From the NCBI GenBank assembly GCA_034433515.1, contig DAOUAL010000087.1, positions 1-64,000 of the forward strand: a stretch of DNA of 64,000 nucleotides, in the 5' to 3' direction. Made by a program: the position numbers and the translations under genes. This stretch comes from DAOTXS01 sp034433515 (GTDB lineage: Bacteria > Chloroflexota > Anaerolineae > UBA4142). Below the pieces are notes generated by a model, which worked only from the letters and a program-made list of their open reading frames with translations, had not been told where the DNA came from and did no database searches. Within the stretch, counting starts at the first letter, position 1. Every line of letters begins with the position of its first letter. This document shows, in pieces, positions 50,843 through 58,863 of this stretch.

Positions 50843-52105
50843 CTAGCGCACCCCATCGGACGCCCATGGCACGTAGGTTTGCCAGCGATGGATGAGGTAC
50901 GGTTTTTGTTCCTCAAACGTCTTGGCTTGCGCTTGCACCACTTTTTCCACGGCGTCTAGTTTATTGCCGGTCTCGCGCAGAATCGTGGCGATGCGCGCAT
51001 AGTAGAGCGGCAAGAGCGCGGCGGCAACTTTATCCGGATCGTTTTCGCCTTTGTTGTACACCACCGCAAAGTCAAACACCGCCCGCGCCCACAGTTCGGG
51101 GCCAAACTGCGTTGCCCCACGTGCTTTATCTACCAATGCCCAGACTTGCTCAAGATTGTTGGGCGCGAGCGTACTGCGCCACAACCGGCGATAACGGCGC
51201 GCCCCCGAATGAAAGGCATCGTTCAACATTTCGATGGTGATCGCGCCAGCCAGTTTCTGGCTTTCGACCGCTTGCGGTTCACCGCACGTCGGTACCACGC
51301 GCACGGGGCGCGCTTCTGCCCAACGCCGGCGATAAATATCCATCATCCGAAAGAGTGTGCCAACCGATTGCACAAACCCGGGATCGAATGCCACCGCCGC
51401 TTCGCGTTTGTTTTCGATTTTGGGCGACAAGGGAACTTGGCACATTCGCAAGTTTTCATTGATCGCAATGGTGGTAACCCAAATATCAATGCCGTGCCGC
51501 GCCACATCGGTTTCCCACACATCGCGCGCGTGGAGTTTGGAGGCAAGTTCACCCGAGACCGCAAAATCGCCCGCCATCGGTTCACGCACTTCGGTGTGGT
51601 AGAGCAGGCGGATGAGTGGATACGCCAGAATATCGTTTACCGCACCTTCGACCAACGGGCGCGCATACGCCGGAATGGCGTACTCGTACTCGCGATTCAA
51701 AATCGGGGTGGCAAGTTTTCGGATCCACTTTGGTGTAAGACTCGTTAGATCGGCTTCCAAAAGGATGACGGCTTGGGCACCCACGCTGCGCGCGATTTCA
51801 AAAATGGCGCGAACGGCACTCCCTTTTCCTTGAATGCCTTGATAGGTGGTAACAATTTTGCGAACACCGGGCGGTACGGGTTGATTCAGCGCGATATGGA
51901 CGGTTTCATCGGATGAGCCACCGTCCACCACAGCGATCACCGTTCTAAGATTTGGAAAATATTCGTGTGCGCCAGCGGCGGCGATGTGAATGACCTGCCC
52001 AATCGTTTGTTCATTCTTGTAACTTGGGATACCAATCAACAAATCGGCAGTTCCGATCTCCGACAAGCGACGCTGACCGTCCAATCGGAGCGACGTTTCA
52101 AACAT
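50843..52105 (-). CDS. GT2-fold glycosyltransferase, GpgS/MpgS-like
   Basis: A 420-aa GT-A enzyme. N-terminal block LLIGIPSYKNEQTIGQVIHIA, metal-binding region AVVDGGSSDET and LLEADLTSLTP, and PMAGDFAVSGELA match the glucosyl/mannosyl-3-phosphoglycerate synthase group (GT81-like). Those enzymes make compatible solutes or glycolipid precursors. The C-terminal 170 residues are helical and longer than usual. It lies 16 bp after the sugar-binding lipoprotein gene. Acceptor identity is a family-level guess. Confidence 0.8.
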   Translation of the reverse strand: MFETSLRLDGQRRLSEIGTADLLIGIPSYKNEQTIGQVIHIAAAGAHEYFPNLRTVIAVVDGGSSDETVHIALNQPVPPGVRKIVTTYQGIQGKGSAVRAIFEIARSVGAQAVILLEADLTSLTPKWIRKLATPILNREYEYAIPAYARPLVEGAVNDILAYPLIRLLYHTEVREPMAGDFAVSGELASKLHARDVWETDVARHGIDIWVTTIAINENLRMCQVPLSPKIENKREAAVAFDPGFVQSVGTLFRMMDIYRRRWAEARPVRVVPTCGEPQAVESQKLAGAITIEMLNDAFHSGARRYRRLWRSTLAPNNLEQVWALVDKARGATQFGPELWARAVFDFAVVYNKGENDPDKVAAALLPLYYARIATILRETGNKLDAVEKVVQAQAKTFEEQKPYLIHRWQTYVPWASDGVR

Positions 52106-52120
52106 GACCTTTCTCCACTC

Positions 52121-53422
52121 TTACTTGGCAACCACCGTTCGCGCGGCGTCTTCCGGCGTGGTCTGTCCTTTCCACAGGTTGGCGAGCGCAGTGCGCCACG
52201 CTTCCGATACTTTGACGTACGCGGATGTGCGCGGCAGATACACCGCGCGGTCCATTTGCTCACGCAAAAAAGCCGCATAATCAAAAGGTTCGATGGCGAG
52301 CAACAGCGCAATCCGCGTGGACGGCAATCGGTTTGCCGCCCGCGACCATGCCACCAGTTGTTCCGTGCCGACGAGCCACTGAATCAATTGAGCGGCAGCC
52401 AGTTGGCGAATGGGATCCTTGGTGATGATGGCAAATGCCCACCCCGTCGCTACGGAAGTCGTTTTACCATCGCGGGTGGGTAGCGGGGCGAATTGAATCC
52501 CGGGATATTGATGACGTTCGCTCAAATAACGCGATGCCGATACTTGCGCCATCGGGGCTTGGCCCGCCACGAACAACGCCCACGTTTCATCCACTGTTTT
52601 CAAACCGATGGTCGCATCGCTCAACAAGCCGGCATCGCGCGCGCGTTTGAAGAAGGTGAACACCAAGGTTGTGCTCGCCCAATCCAGGGGGGGCGCATCA
52701 CCCAGAGATGCCAGCGCGGCGTACTGCGCCAGAAACGCATCATCCCCACCGAGCGGCAACAGCAAGGGTTCTTTTTGCGTCAGGAAATGATCCCACGTGA
52801 GCGGCGGCTTTTTGATCACGCTGGTGTTATAGACGAGATGTTCAACATCCACCACGTACGGGACGGCCACCCATTGATCACGATAGCGCGTGGCGCGTTG
52901 CGCAAACGGAAACATCTCGCTCACCAGTTCGGTGGGCAAAATATTTTCTAGCGGTTGCAGCAAGCCGGCTTGCGCGGCGAGCGGTATATCGGCAATATCC
53001 AACACGACGAGATCCGGCAATTGGGCTGGGACAACCGCGCTCGTCGTTTGCAAAAAATCGAGTATGCCCCCTTTATCGTAAGGCTTTTTCAAAACCGGAT
53101 TGATGCGGATGTTTGGGTTTGCCAAACTGAACGCATCGAATTGTTTTTGCATCATGATTCCCGCCGGCGTCGTGCTGGGTGCAAGGTCGGGAATCGTCCA
53201 CAAGGTCAATGTGATCGCTGTAGTCGTCGAAATCGGCACCCGGGTTGCCGCACTCGGTACTCGGGTGGCGGGCGTAGCCATGGTTGGCGTTTGGGCAAGG
53301 TCGAGAGCGGCGCGCGGGGTGGGCGTGATGGCTCGAGTTCCCGGCGCACATGCCACCACACTGGAAACGATCCAACACAGAATCCCGTACCAAAACCATT
53401 TTGACTCTTGCCACGCACGCAT
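52121..53422 (-). CDS. Extracellular sugar-binding lipoprotein (SBP family 1)
   Basis: A 433-aa ABC-type solute-binding protein. The N-terminus has a lipoprotein signal ending VVAC, followed by a Thr/Pro/Ala linker with TPTPRA and TRVP repeats. The binding fold starts with ITLTLWTIPDLAP and has the family blocks WVAVPYVVDVEHLVYN and GWAFAIITKDP. No permease genes are adjacent; instead the GT2-fold gene follows. The ATG at 53422 lies 7 nt from a TATAAT box (53430-53435), so the transcript is probably leaderless. Confidence 0.88.
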   Translation of the reverse strand: MRAWQESKWFWYGILCWIVSSVVACAPGTRAITPTPRAALDLAQTPTMATPATRVPSAATRVPISTTTAITLTLWTIPDLAPSTTPAGIMMQKQFDAFSLANPNIRINPVLKKPYDKGGILDFLQTTSAVVPAQLPDLVVLDIADIPLAAQAGLLQPLENILPTELVSEMFPFAQRATRYRDQWVAVPYVVDVEHLVYNTSVIKKPPLTWDHFLTQKEPLLLPLGGDDAFLAQYAALASLGDAPPLDWASTTLVFTFFKRARDAGLLSDATIGLKTVDETWALFVAGQAPMAQVSASRYLSERHQYPGIQFAPLPTRDGKTTSVATGWAFAIITKDPIRQLAAAQLIQWLVGTEQLVAWSRAANRLPSTRIALLLAIEPFDYAAFLREQMDRAVYLPRTSAYVKVSEAWRTALANLWKGQTTPEDAARTVVAK

Positions 53423-53429
53423 TACCAAT

Positions 53430-53480
53430 ATTATATCACAAGCCGTTTGGATTTGCATTTTTTGACCTTTTGGATAGAAT
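53430..53480. promoter_or_regulatory. Divergent promoter region, sugar-binding lipoprotein / apt
   Basis: Minus strand: TATAAT at 53430-53435, 7 nt from the lipoprotein ATG, with a weak -35. Plus strand: TTGCAT (53453-53458), 16-bp spacer, TAGAAT (53475-53480), about 45 nt before apt. Confidence 0.6.
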
Positions 53481-53525
53481 CGTGCGTGGCTCTACGCAAA
53501 CTTGCAGTTCGCAGGAGGTTCCTCA

Positions 53526-54047
53526 ATGGATCTAGCTCGACTTGTGCGCGCCATCCCCGATTTTCCCATCAAAGGGATTTTGTTCCGCGACATTACCACC
53601 CTTGTCCGTGATGGTGAGGCATTTCAAGAAGCCATTGACACGATGGTGGAACATTACCTCGATACCGACATCGAGGTGGTTGCCGCAATTGAGGCGCGTG
53701 GTTGGATCTTTGGCGCCCCCTTGTCGTACGAATTGGGCGCGGGCTTTGTGCCGATTCGCAAGCCGAGCAAATTACCTGCCGAGACAATCAGTGTCTCGTA
53801 CGCGCTAGAGTACGGGACGAATACCTTAGAGATGCACAAGGATGCCATTGTGCCCGGCACATCGGTCTTGATTGTGGACGATTTGTTGGCAACCGGCGGT
53901 AGTGCCAAAGCCGCATGCGAGTTGGTGGAAAAGTTGGGCGGCAAAGTGGTGGGCTTTGCCTTTCTCATCGAATTGGTGGACTTGAAAGGGCGCGAAAAAC
54001 TCAAAGGGTATGATGTGTTCTCTATGATTCAGTATGAAGGCGCGTAA
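53526..54047 (+). CDS. apt: Adenine phosphoribosyltransferase
   Basis: A 173-aa purine salvage enzyme converting adenine and PRPP to AMP. Signatures: IPDFPIKGILFRDIT at the start, EARGWIFGAPLSYELGAGFVPIRKP in the middle, and the PRPP site VLIVDDLLATGGSA. AGGAGG lies 7 nt before the ATG at 53526. A strong terminator follows, so it is monocistronic. Confidence 0.97.
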   Translation: MDLARLVRAIPDFPIKGILFRDITTLVRDGEAFQEAIDTMVEHYLDTDIEVVAAIEARGWIFGAPLSYELGAGFVPIRKPSKLPAETISVSYALEYGTNTLEMHKDAIVPGTSVLIVDDLLATGGSAKAACELVEKLGGKVVGFAFLIELVDLKGREKLKGYDVFSMIQYEGA

Positions 54048-54063
54048 CCAATGAATCGTTCCA

Positions 54064-54100
54064 GCGACGAGGCGCACTCGGGTGCGCCTCGTCGCTTTTC
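54064..54100 (+). terminator. Terminator of apt
   Basis: Perfect 14-bp stem (54064-54077 with 54082-54095), TCGG tetraloop, then TTTT. Confidence 0.9.
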
Positions 54101-54148
54101 TACCCGTATCTCAAATACGATTTTGGCGTCTAAAAATAAGGAACATCT

Positions 54149-54682
54149 GTGATCCCCGAACAAGAGTTGTTGCGTCGTGCCCGCCAGTTTGAGCCAGAGG
54201 CACTGGGCGTGATCTACGATCAATATAGTACCGCGCTGTATCGCTATGCCTTCCGCTTGTTGGGCAACGCCGATTCTGCCGAAGAATGCGTCGCAGAGGT
54301 CTTTAGCCGGTTGCTCAGTGCTTTGCGTCACGGCGGGGGCCCACGGGATCACTTGCAAGCGTATCTGTATCGGGTGGCGCACAATTGGATTACCGATCAA
54401 TGGCGCCGCGCACCGCCTCCAACAATTTCCTTGTCCACCGGTCTGCCTGATGAACGCGCCGATCCCGCTCATCTGATTGGCGATCCGGTGGAGCAAGCCC
54501 GAGTACGGCAAGCGTTGTTTTGTCTGACCCCTGACCAACGTCAAGTGATCGTGCTCAAATTTCTGGAAGACTGGGATAATCAAGCCATTGCCCGCGCGCT
54601 GGATAAACCTGTAGGCGCGGTGAAATCATTACAACAGCGTGCCTTGGCGGCATTGCGGCGCACGCTCGGTGCGTGGAGATAG
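54149..54682 (+). CDS. ECF-type RNA polymerase sigma factor
   Basis: A 177-aa sigma factor. Region 2: IYDQYSTALYRYAFRLLGN and AEECVAEVFSRLL; region 4: LTPDQRQVIVLKFLEDWDNQAIARALDKPVGAVKSLQQRALAALRR. Starts at GTG with AAGGAA upstream. The next gene, 2 bp on, encodes a membrane protein with a DUF5667 domain, probably its regulator or target. Confidence 0.95.
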   Translation: MIPEQELLRRARQFEPEALGVIYDQYSTALYRYAFRLLGNADSAEECVAEVFSRLLSALRHGGGPRDHLQAYLYRVAHNWITDQWRRAPPPTISLSTGLPDERADPAHLIGDPVEQARVRQALFCLTPDQRQVIVLKFLEDWDNQAIARALDKPVGAVKSLQQRALAALRRTLGAWR

Positions 54683-54684
54683 AA

Positions 54685-55701
54685 ATGGAACAAGACGAAA
54701 AACTAGAACTGGAATTACGGCGGTCGCTGGATCAACTCAAGCCGGTCCCACCACGCGATCCTGACGTAACGGCACGGGGACGCGCGCAATTTCTAACCCA
54801 AGCGCGAACCCTGCGCCCAACCGTATCGGCAAAGCCGTTTTGGCGTCAAATAGGGTGGAACATTTTTCCTCAAAAGGAGGTTCGTATGTCCACCTTGATG
54901 GCGTTAGTTTTGGCACTTGCCGTCGCGTTTGGTGGATCGGGCGCGGTGGCGGTTGCCGCGCAAGAGGCATTGCCTAATGATCCACTTTACCCGGTCAAAC
55001 TTTGGACCGAAGACGTTCGCGTGAATCTTGCCTTCGATCAAGAAACCCGTGCCAACCTTCTACTCGATTTTGCCAATCGCCGTGCAAACGAATTGACGGT
55101 TGCCGGCGATTCAGCCGCGCTTGCCGAACAAACCATAGCGCGCGAACAAAACCAAGTTCAAGCGGCGCTACACATCGCTGCACAGTTGGACGAGGCGGGA
55201 ATGTTGCGTGTGCTAACGCGCACCCAATTGCAACTCGCACAGCAAACCCGTACAATGGAACAAATGCAATTTTCGATGTCCAGTCAAGTGCGTGAAATGA
55301 TTCAAGCCCAACAAGCACTGATTCAACTCGGTCTACAAAACCGCAACGAATTTCGCAATCGAGTTTTTGGCACGCAAGACAAACTACCCCCGCCCACGCA
55401 TTTTCCGCCCGCCACGTTGCCGATTACCGCTACAGTTCATATGCGCTCTACCGAATTTCCCTTGCCAACCGTCACGCGCACATGGACCATTCCCGCGCGT
55501 CCTACCGAATTGCCGCGTCCAACATTGGCACCCCCGTTGACCGTCCCGGCGCGTCCTAGCGATTTACCGCGCGCAACCTTTGCACCCACGCCGATTATTC
55601 CACCCAATCCTACCAATGGGAATGAACCACCGCGCGGGCAGACACCCCCGGCATCACCGCCGAATGGGAGACCGCTGGGAACGCCGCCCCGCCGTCCCTA
55701 A
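54685..55701 (+). CDS. DUF5667 membrane protein, likely sigma-factor partner
   Basis: A 338-aa protein. The N-terminal 65 residues are cytoplasmic and resemble an anti-sigma region; a membrane segment follows (about 69-92), then the DUF5667 helical domain (LPNDPLYPVKLWTEDVRVNLAFDQETRANLLLDFA near 96-130, described by its key blocks). The last 100 residues are Pro/Thr-rich with repeated ARPTELPRPT-like units, perhaps cell-wall spanning. GGAG lies 6 nt before ATG 54685. Gene order sigma-then-partner suggests it holds the ECF sigma factor until an envelope signal. No zinc anti-sigma motif is visible. Confidence 0.85.
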   Translation: MEQDEKLELELRRSLDQLKPVPPRDPDVTARGRAQFLTQARTLRPTVSAKPFWRQIGWNIFPQKEVRMSTLMALVLALAVAFGGSGAVAVAAQEALPNDPLYPVKLWTEDVRVNLAFDQETRANLLLDFANRRANELTVAGDSAALAEQTIAREQNQVQAALHIAAQLDEAGMLRVLTRTQLQLAQQTRTMEQMQFSMSSQVREMIQAQQALIQLGLQNRNEFRNRVFGTQDKLPPPTHFPPATLPITATVHMRSTEFPLPTVTRTWTIPARPTELPRPTLAPPLTVPARPSDLPRATFAPTPIIPPNPTNGNEPPRGQTPPASPPNGRPLGTPPRRP

Positions 55702-55733
55702 CTCGGACGCGCCGAAACAACACCAGAATTGAT

Positions 55734-55801
55734 CCACGAAGGACACGAAGGTACACGAAGATTTCTCTGGTCTTCCTTCGTGACCTTGGTGCCCTTCGTG
55801 G
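55734..55801. repeat. CCACGAAGG / CCTTCGTGG hairpin repeat
   Basis: Units CCACGAAGGACACGAAGG and the inverse CCTTCGTGACC...CCCTTCGTGG form a large imperfect hairpin. The same CACGAAGG-type repeat is widespread in unrelated bacteria. Confidence 0.75.
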
Positions 55802-55920
55802 CTGAAAAAATCTTGGCTTTTGGTGCAACGATTTCATTGGAGAGGTACTAATTGTGGGCGGATCAGAAATCGGATGTTTGCAGACAGTTTAGCATAGTGA
55901 CCGCGAATGATCTCAATTTG

Positions 55921-55976
55921 ACCGCAGAGACGTAGAGAAAAAATCATAAACTCCGCGCTCTCTGCGCCTCTGCGGT
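55921..55976. repeat. ACCGCAGAGACG / CGCCTCTGCGGT hairpin repeat
   Basis: ACCGCAGAGACGTAGAG pairs with CTCTCTGCGCCTCTGCGGT across an A-rich loop. This CGCAGAGACGCAGAG-type unit is a known widespread dispersed repeat. Confidence 0.8.
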
Positions 55977-56036
55977 TAGGAATCGGCGGACGTACTACAC
56001 TCTCTGTTTGCAAAATCTTTTTTAGGAGGATCACAA

Positions 56037-56588
56037 ATGCGAGTGCTACAAATTTGCGCGATTGTTTTTGCGGCAACTGCCGGCTTAGGTCTCGGCGCGA
56101 TTGCGACAGCCGCCCCCGCCACCTTAACCGGGGTGCCGCTTGCGTTCCAGCGAACCGCTCAACCCATTGACGCTCCAACTGCCACCATCACGCCAACCGT
56201 GACGATTACCCCTACGGGAACGATAACGCCAACCACCAGTGCCAATCGCGTGGCAGAGGAGATTGCAGCGCACTATGGTATCACGTTAACCAAGATGGTG
56301 GAATTACACAACACCGGCATCGGTTACGGCGAAATCGTCATCGCCCTCGAGTTAGCCAAGGCGAGCGGCAAATCGCTGGAAGAAATCTTGGCGATGAAGA
56401 ATGAAGAGACCGGCTGGGGCGAGATCGCCCAAGCGTTGAATATTGCGCCGGGCAAATGGGGTGGCAACCTGGGTGACGTTATGCGTCAAGCCAACCCCAA
56501 GAAATCGGCGACACCGCCGGCAGAGGATGTGGCACCCAAGGGGAATGTCAAACCGAAAGACGTCGCGCCGGGCAAAGGACGCAAATAA
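56037..56588 (+). CDS. Secreted protein of unknown function
   Basis: A 183-aa protein with a signal peptide (about 1-25, cleaved near ATAAPA), a Thr/Pro linker with PTVTITPTGTITPT, a helical domain (about 78-150) with two GYGEIVIALELA / GWGEIAQALNIA-like repeats, and a Lys-rich tail. The repeated helical unit suggests tandem small helical motifs. TTAGGAGGATC precedes the ATG. It follows the sigma/DUF5667 pair and may belong to that regulon. A terminator follows. Confidence 0.8.
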   Translation: MRVLQICAIVFAATAGLGLGAIATAAPATLTGVPLAFQRTAQPIDAPTATITPTVTITPTGTITPTTSANRVAEEIAAHYGITLTKMVELHNTGIGYGEIVIALELAKASGKSLEEILAMKNEETGWGEIAQALNIAPGKWGGNLGDVMRQANPKKSATPPAEDVAPKGNVKPKDVAPGKGRK

Positions 56589-56601
56589 ATCTGAATGACG
56601 A

Positions 56602-56636
56602 TTGGGCGAGCCAAACGACTCGCCCATTTATTTTTG
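56602..56636 (+). terminator. Terminator of the secreted-protein gene
   Basis: Stem TGGGCGAG / CTCGCCCA with an 8-nt loop followed by TTTATTTTT. Confidence 0.85.
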
Positions 56637-56643
56637 TAGGGCA

Positions 56644-56671
56644 TTGCAAATCTCACCAGCACGCGTATAAT
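56644..56671 (+). promoter_or_regulatory. Leaderless promoter of the amidohydrolase gene
   Basis: TTGCAA (56644-56649), 16-bp spacer, TATAAT (56666-56671). The ATG (56678) starts 7 nt after the -10, at the expected transcription start. No Shine-Dalgarno exists. Confidence 0.7.
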
Positions 56672-56677
56672 CAAGTT

Positions 56678-58216
56678 ATGGCAGACCTTTTGTTGACCAA
56701 CGCAAACATTTACACGCTCGATCCAACGCGCCCACGCGCCAACATCATCGCCTTTGGCAATGGGCGCGTGCTGGGATTCGATTCTGACGCGCTCGCGCTC
56801 TACAATCCTCTCCACGCGCAAATCATTGATGTCGGTGGTCGTACGGTCATTCCCGGCTTGATTGATCACCACATTCATTTCACGGCGTACGCCGCTAGTC
56901 TCGCGCGCGTGAATCTCGACGGCGCGCGTTCACTGGAGGAAGCGGTTGCCTGCGTTGCCGAGCGAGTCCAGCGCGCCCAGCCGGGCGAATGGATTATCGG
57001 GTTGGGGTGGAATCATCTCGATTGGACGCCGCCGGTGTTTCCCACCAAGTCGTCGCTGGATGCCATTGCGCCCCACAACCCGGTGGTGCTGGATCGCAAA
57101 GATGGTCATTCGATTTGGGTAAACAGCGCAGCGTTGCGGGCTTGCCACCTCACGCGTGAGACCCCTGATCCGGCGGGCGGCGTGATTGATCGCGATGCAA
57201 ACGGCGAGCCGACCGGCATCTTGCGCGACAATGCGATGGACTTGTTCGAAGGCAAACGCGGCTTTGATGCGGCGGCGTTGAGCGAAACCGATTTGCTGAA
57301 CGCGATTCGTTCGGCGCACCAACTTGGGTTGGTGGGCATTCACAATGTTGAGGGCGCCGAGGCGTTGCAACTCTTCCAACGATTACGCGCGCAAAATCAA
57401 CTGACGTTACGGGTTACCCATATGATCCCCGGTAGCCAATTGCATCACGCCCTTGCTCTGGGTCTGCGGGGCGGATTCGGCGATGAATGGCTTTGCATTG
57501 CTGGGATCAAAATGTTTGCGGATGGCTCGCTGGGATCACAGACGGCATGGATGTTGGAACCGTTTGAAGGACAGCCGGACAATTGTGGCATTCTGACTAC
57601 GCCCTTGGAAGAGATCGCAGAATTGGCAAGGAAGGCAGCGCACGCTGGGATGATGGTGTGCACCCACGCCATCGGTGACCGCGCGAATCGCGAGGTGCTG
57701 AACGTGTACGAAAAATTGCGCCGCGAAAATCTGACCGTGCCACTTCGCATCGAACACGCGCAACATTTGCATCACGATGATGTGCCGCGCTTTGCCGCGC
57801 TCAACGTCATCGCTTCGATGCAGCCGATTCATTGCACCAGCGATTATCCAATGACCGATACGTTGCTCGGCGCGCGCGGACGATACACCTATGCGTTCAA
57901 GAGTTTGCTCGATACCGGCGCGCATATTGTGTTTGGCAGCGACTGTCCGGTCGAAACGCTTGACCCATGGGCAGGTATTCATGCCGCTGTTACACGTGAA
58001 CGCGCGAATGGCGAACCGCACGGAGGTTGGTATCCGCAAGAAAAATTATCTGTCGAGGAAGCGGTACGCGCGTATGCCCAGCCGTTAACGGTGGGGGCAT
58101 TGGGGGACGCGCTAGTTCTATCGCACAATATTTTTGAAATACCGGCTCAAGCCCTACGCGAGACCCGCGTGGAGTACACTATCGTTGGAGGCAACGTGGT
58201 GTACTCTACCGCATGA
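56678..58216 (+). CDS. Amidohydrolase (YtcJ-like)
   Basis: A 512-aa metal-dependent hydrolase of the amidohydrolase-3 (YtcJ) family. Metal ligands: HHIHF near residues 67-71; an aspartate/carboxyl Lys region; HAIGDRAN near 329; HAQH near 354; and Asp in VFGSDCPVETLDPW near 418-432. The exocyclic beta domain frames the N- and C-termini. Substrate unknown; members hydrolyse imides, hydantoins or amides. Transcribed from its own promoter, probably as a leaderless mRNA. Confidence 0.92.
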   Translation: MADLLLTNANIYTLDPTRPRANIIAFGNGRVLGFDSDALALYNPLHAQIIDVGGRTVIPGLIDHHIHFTAYAASLARVNLDGARSLEEAVACVAERVQRAQPGEWIIGLGWNHLDWTPPVFPTKSSLDAIAPHNPVVLDRKDGHSIWVNSAALRACHLTRETPDPAGGVIDRDANGEPTGILRDNAMDLFEGKRGFDAAALSETDLLNAIRSAHQLGLVGIHNVEGAEALQLFQRLRAQNQLTLRVTHMIPGSQLHHALALGLRGGFGDEWLCIAGIKMFADGSLGSQTAWMLEPFEGQPDNCGILTTPLEEIAELARKAAHAGMMVCTHAIGDRANREVLNVYEKLRRENLTVPLRIEHAQHLHHDDVPRFAALNVIASMQPIHCTSDYPMTDTLLGARGRYTYAFKSLLDTGAHIVFGSDCPVETLDPWAGIHAAVTRERANGEPHGGWYPQEKLSVEEAVRAYAQPLTVGALGDALVLSHNIFEIPAQALRETRVEYTIVGGNVVYSTA

Positions 58217-58362
58217 ACTTATCCTCAACTATGAAATCAGTTATTCACTGATGTTCCACTGTCAACGATTTGTTCGGAGTTCATAGGGCTGGCGCAAAGA
58301 GACAAGTTGCCGACTCGTCTGTACGCGCTCATACGCGTCAAGCGCACTGCGACGCACGAACG
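58217..58362. other. Spacer before the JAMM protease gene
   Basis: 146 bp; nothing recognised apart from the start of the tandem repeat at its right end. Confidence 0.4.
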
Positions 58363-58412
58363 ATGAAACGACCCAACGATCCAACGATCCAACGAACCAA
58401 CGATCCAACGAG
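58361..58412. repeat. Short tandem repeat (CGATCCAA/CGAACCAA units)
   Basis: About six 8-bp units. The only good start codon of the JAMM protease gene (ATG 58363) lies inside it, so the repeat encodes about 16 N-terminal residues. Confidence 0.8.
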
Positions 58413-58863
58413 TACTCTTATTCTCACACCTACCCAGCTTGCGCAACTGGTTACGCAGGCACGCGCCGACGCGCCCAACGAAACTTGCGGTATCATCGCC
58501 GGCAAAGAAGGACACGCGCTCCAAGTTTTTGCTTTGCCTAACATTGCCTCCAACCCACGCGTTGAATACTATGCCGAGCCACACGCGCTCCTTGAGGCGT
58601 TCCGGGAAATCGAAGCGAAGGGCTGGGAGCATTTGGCAATTTATCATTCGCATCCGGCATCGCCCGCGTACCCTTCGCCCACCGACATCGCGCGCGCCTT
58701 TTATCCCAATGTCATCTATATTTTGATTTCGTTACTGAATCCAGAGCAAGCCCTGATTCGTGCCTTTCGAATCACCGAAGGTCAGATGAGCGAAATTACG
58801 CTTGAGGTGGAAGATGAATCATCGCGAGAGAATCCGCGCCGTTCTGCGCGGCGAGCCGACTGA
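58363..58863 (+). CDS. JAMM/MPN+ metalloprotease (M67 family)
   Basis: A 166-aa protein with the JAMM zinc motif: a Glu early in ETCGIIAG, then HSHPASPAYPSPTD (HxHx10D). Bacterial relatives remove ubiquitin-like or cysteine-tagged tails, e.g. in sulfur-carrier processing. The N-terminal residues MKRPNDPTIQRTNDPT derive from a nucleotide repeat and are unlikely to be structural; true core begins near LILTPTQLAQL. Its last 50 bp overlap the URO-D gene. No Shine-Dalgarno seen. Confidence 0.88.
   Translation: MKRPNDPTIQRTNDPTSTLILTPTQLAQLVTQARADAPNETCGIIAGKEGHALQVFALPNIASNPRVEYYAEPHALLEAFREIEAKGWEHLAIYHSHPASPAYPSPTDIARAFYPNVIYILISLLNPEQALIRAFRITEGQMSEITLEVEDESSRENPRRSARRAD

Larger units (their letters stand above)
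55702..56036. other. Spacer with two dispersed hairpin repeats
   Basis: 335 bp without a gene, carrying the two inverted repeats listed separately at 55734-55801 and 55921-55976. A ribosome site for the next gene lies at its right end. Confidence 0.6.
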
